From Nanobdellota archaeon (GTDB lineage: Archaea > Nanobdellota > Nanobdellia > Parvarchaeales > Parvarchaeaceae), in NCBI GenBank assembly GCA_021818905.1, contig JAKASS010000001.1, positions 79,648 through 117,547 on the forward strand: a DNA stretch of 37,900 nucleotides, in the 5' to 3' direction. The stretch's first letter is position 1. Each line of letters begins with the position of its first letter. Under the pieces are notes generated by a model. The model had not been told where the DNA came from, did not search any database, and saw only the letters and a program-made list of their open reading frames with translations. Below, piece after piece: positions 37,059 through 37,900 of this stretch. The translations under genes and the position numbers were made by a program.

Positions 37059-37200
37059 AAGATCGAATTATACCTAAATGTGAAATCACTGTCGTTTCGT
37101 CTAGTTTACGCTTGTCGTTTAAGGACAAGAAACTCCCGAATCTTTTCTTGGGTCGCCCGGTAATCGACATCGCTCGAATCAAGTTTTATGGCCACGCGAT

Positions 37201-37523
37201 GATATTCTTGGCTATAGCATCAAAGATCGGGGAAATAAAGAAGTATTTGCAATAATTCTTGATAAGGGCACTAGTAACAATAATGATAGAATCGCTAGAA
37301 GAGGTATTCAATAGGCACTAGACGCAGCGAAAGCAAAGGGGCATTTACTTTAGCTCTTACGGACAGAAGCGGCGGAAAAGCGAAAGACCATGCGGATAGT
37401 ATCATACGTGCAGAATCAGATACAATACCGATAATACAGGAAGTCCATGTCGCGGTAATACATCTGCTTTGCCTTGTACTTGATAGACTGCTTAAAAAAG
37501 ACGGCAAAAAGTGGTCGAAGTAA
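37201..37523 (+). pseudogene. Degraded SIS-domain / GmhA-like sugar-phosphate isomerase
   Basis: Frame 1 from 37201: DILGYSIKDRGNKEVFAIILDKGTSNNNDRIARRGIQ*ALDAAKAKG; -1 frame from 37341: AFTLALTDRSGGKAKDHADSIIRAESDTIPIIQEVHVAVIHLLCLVLDRLLKKDGKKWSK* ; IQEVHxxxxHLLC is typical of GmhA. Confidence 0.75.
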
Positions 37524-37573
37524 AACGCTTAAGAAACACCCATTCTGTGCTCAGTAATAATGCGAAGGCTCCC

Positions 37574-37771
37574 TTAATTTTTTGTAATACTTATATACCA
37601 CATAACTGCAGCGATAACAGTAGCAACGGCCAGTCCGCCAAAAGCGACGTAACCCGTGTTTTCTATGTTGCTTATCTGCGAATCAGCAAAAAGACCACCG
37701 GCCATTGCAATCGGAAGCGTTTCTTTTGCGGCTTCTGTAAATCCAAGTACTCTATCCAATCTAGATACCAT
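37574..37771 (-). CDS. Small single-TM membrane protein
   Basis: 65 aa with hydrophobic C-terminal segment GYVAFGGLAVATVIAAVMWYIS; palindromic AT-rich promoter region upstream. Confidence 0.5.
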   Translation of the reverse strand: MVSRLDRVLGFTEAAKETLPIAMAGGLFADSQISNIENTGYVAFGGLAVATVIAAVMWYISITKN

Positions 37772-37793
37772 GTCTTCTCTTAGCTAATATCAC

Positions 37794-37809
37794 CGTATAA
37801 TATTATACG
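37794..37809. repeat. Perfect 16-bp palindrome CGTATAATATTATACG
   Basis: Self-complementary; about 23 bp upstream of the 65-aa ORF start, over its expected TATA region. Confidence 0.85.
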
Positions 37810-37900
37810 CGCACAACATATTAATACTTTACTATTACTGGATAGTGATGTTATCCATATTAATCCGATTTGAGCTTTGCAAGGACAGTTTAACGCAGCA

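Noticed and set aside
37295-37507. Minus-strand 70-aa ORF
   Set aside because: Antisense of the GmhA-like pseudogene, whose plus-strand translation has recognisable motifs
1-37900. CRISPR array, transposase, integrase or phage module
   Set aside because: No regularly spaced direct repeats and no ORF with transposase, integrase or phage motifs were seen

Overview
Archaeal chromosomal window. Gene content and small-genome style suggest a DPANN-like lineage (Micrarchaeota/Parvarchaeota-like), but that placement is inference. The window carries:
- A partial S10 ribosomal cluster (uL2-uS19-uL22-uS3-uL29).
- A membrane-arm-only complex I cluster (nuoJKLMN order on the minus strand).
- SMC, plus ScpA and ScpB in a likely operon with a CDC48-type AAA ATPase.
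- KsgA/Dim1, RNase Z and a second MBL-fold protein, TatD, a stomatin-like SPFH protein, a calcineurin-like phosphoesterase, a UDG-like glycosylase and a TrmB-type regulator.
- A HIT protein, an M3 peptidase (PepF-like), a SprT-like metalloprotease, an aldehyde dehydrogenase (P5CDH-like), a GlcNAc-1-P transferase-like protein, an NFACT/Rqc2-like protein and a small Toprim protein.
- Two tRNAs (Thr-TGT, Gln-TTG).
No CRISPR array, transposon or phage module is visible. The observations most worth follow-up are:
- A degenerate-P-loop adenylate-kinase-like domain fused to a nucleoside-deoxyribosyltransferase-like domain.
- Two GTTTA-N3-TAAAC palindromes bracketing the core promoter of the orphan-CDC48-ScpA-ScpB operon.
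- A frameshifted SIS/GmhA-like pseudogene.
- A broken zinc-ribbon membrane gene.
- Two orphan proteins preceding the Rqc2-like gene.
- A CDC48 with a Gly/Phe-rich insertion.
All family calls are by eye from protein motifs; no searches were run.
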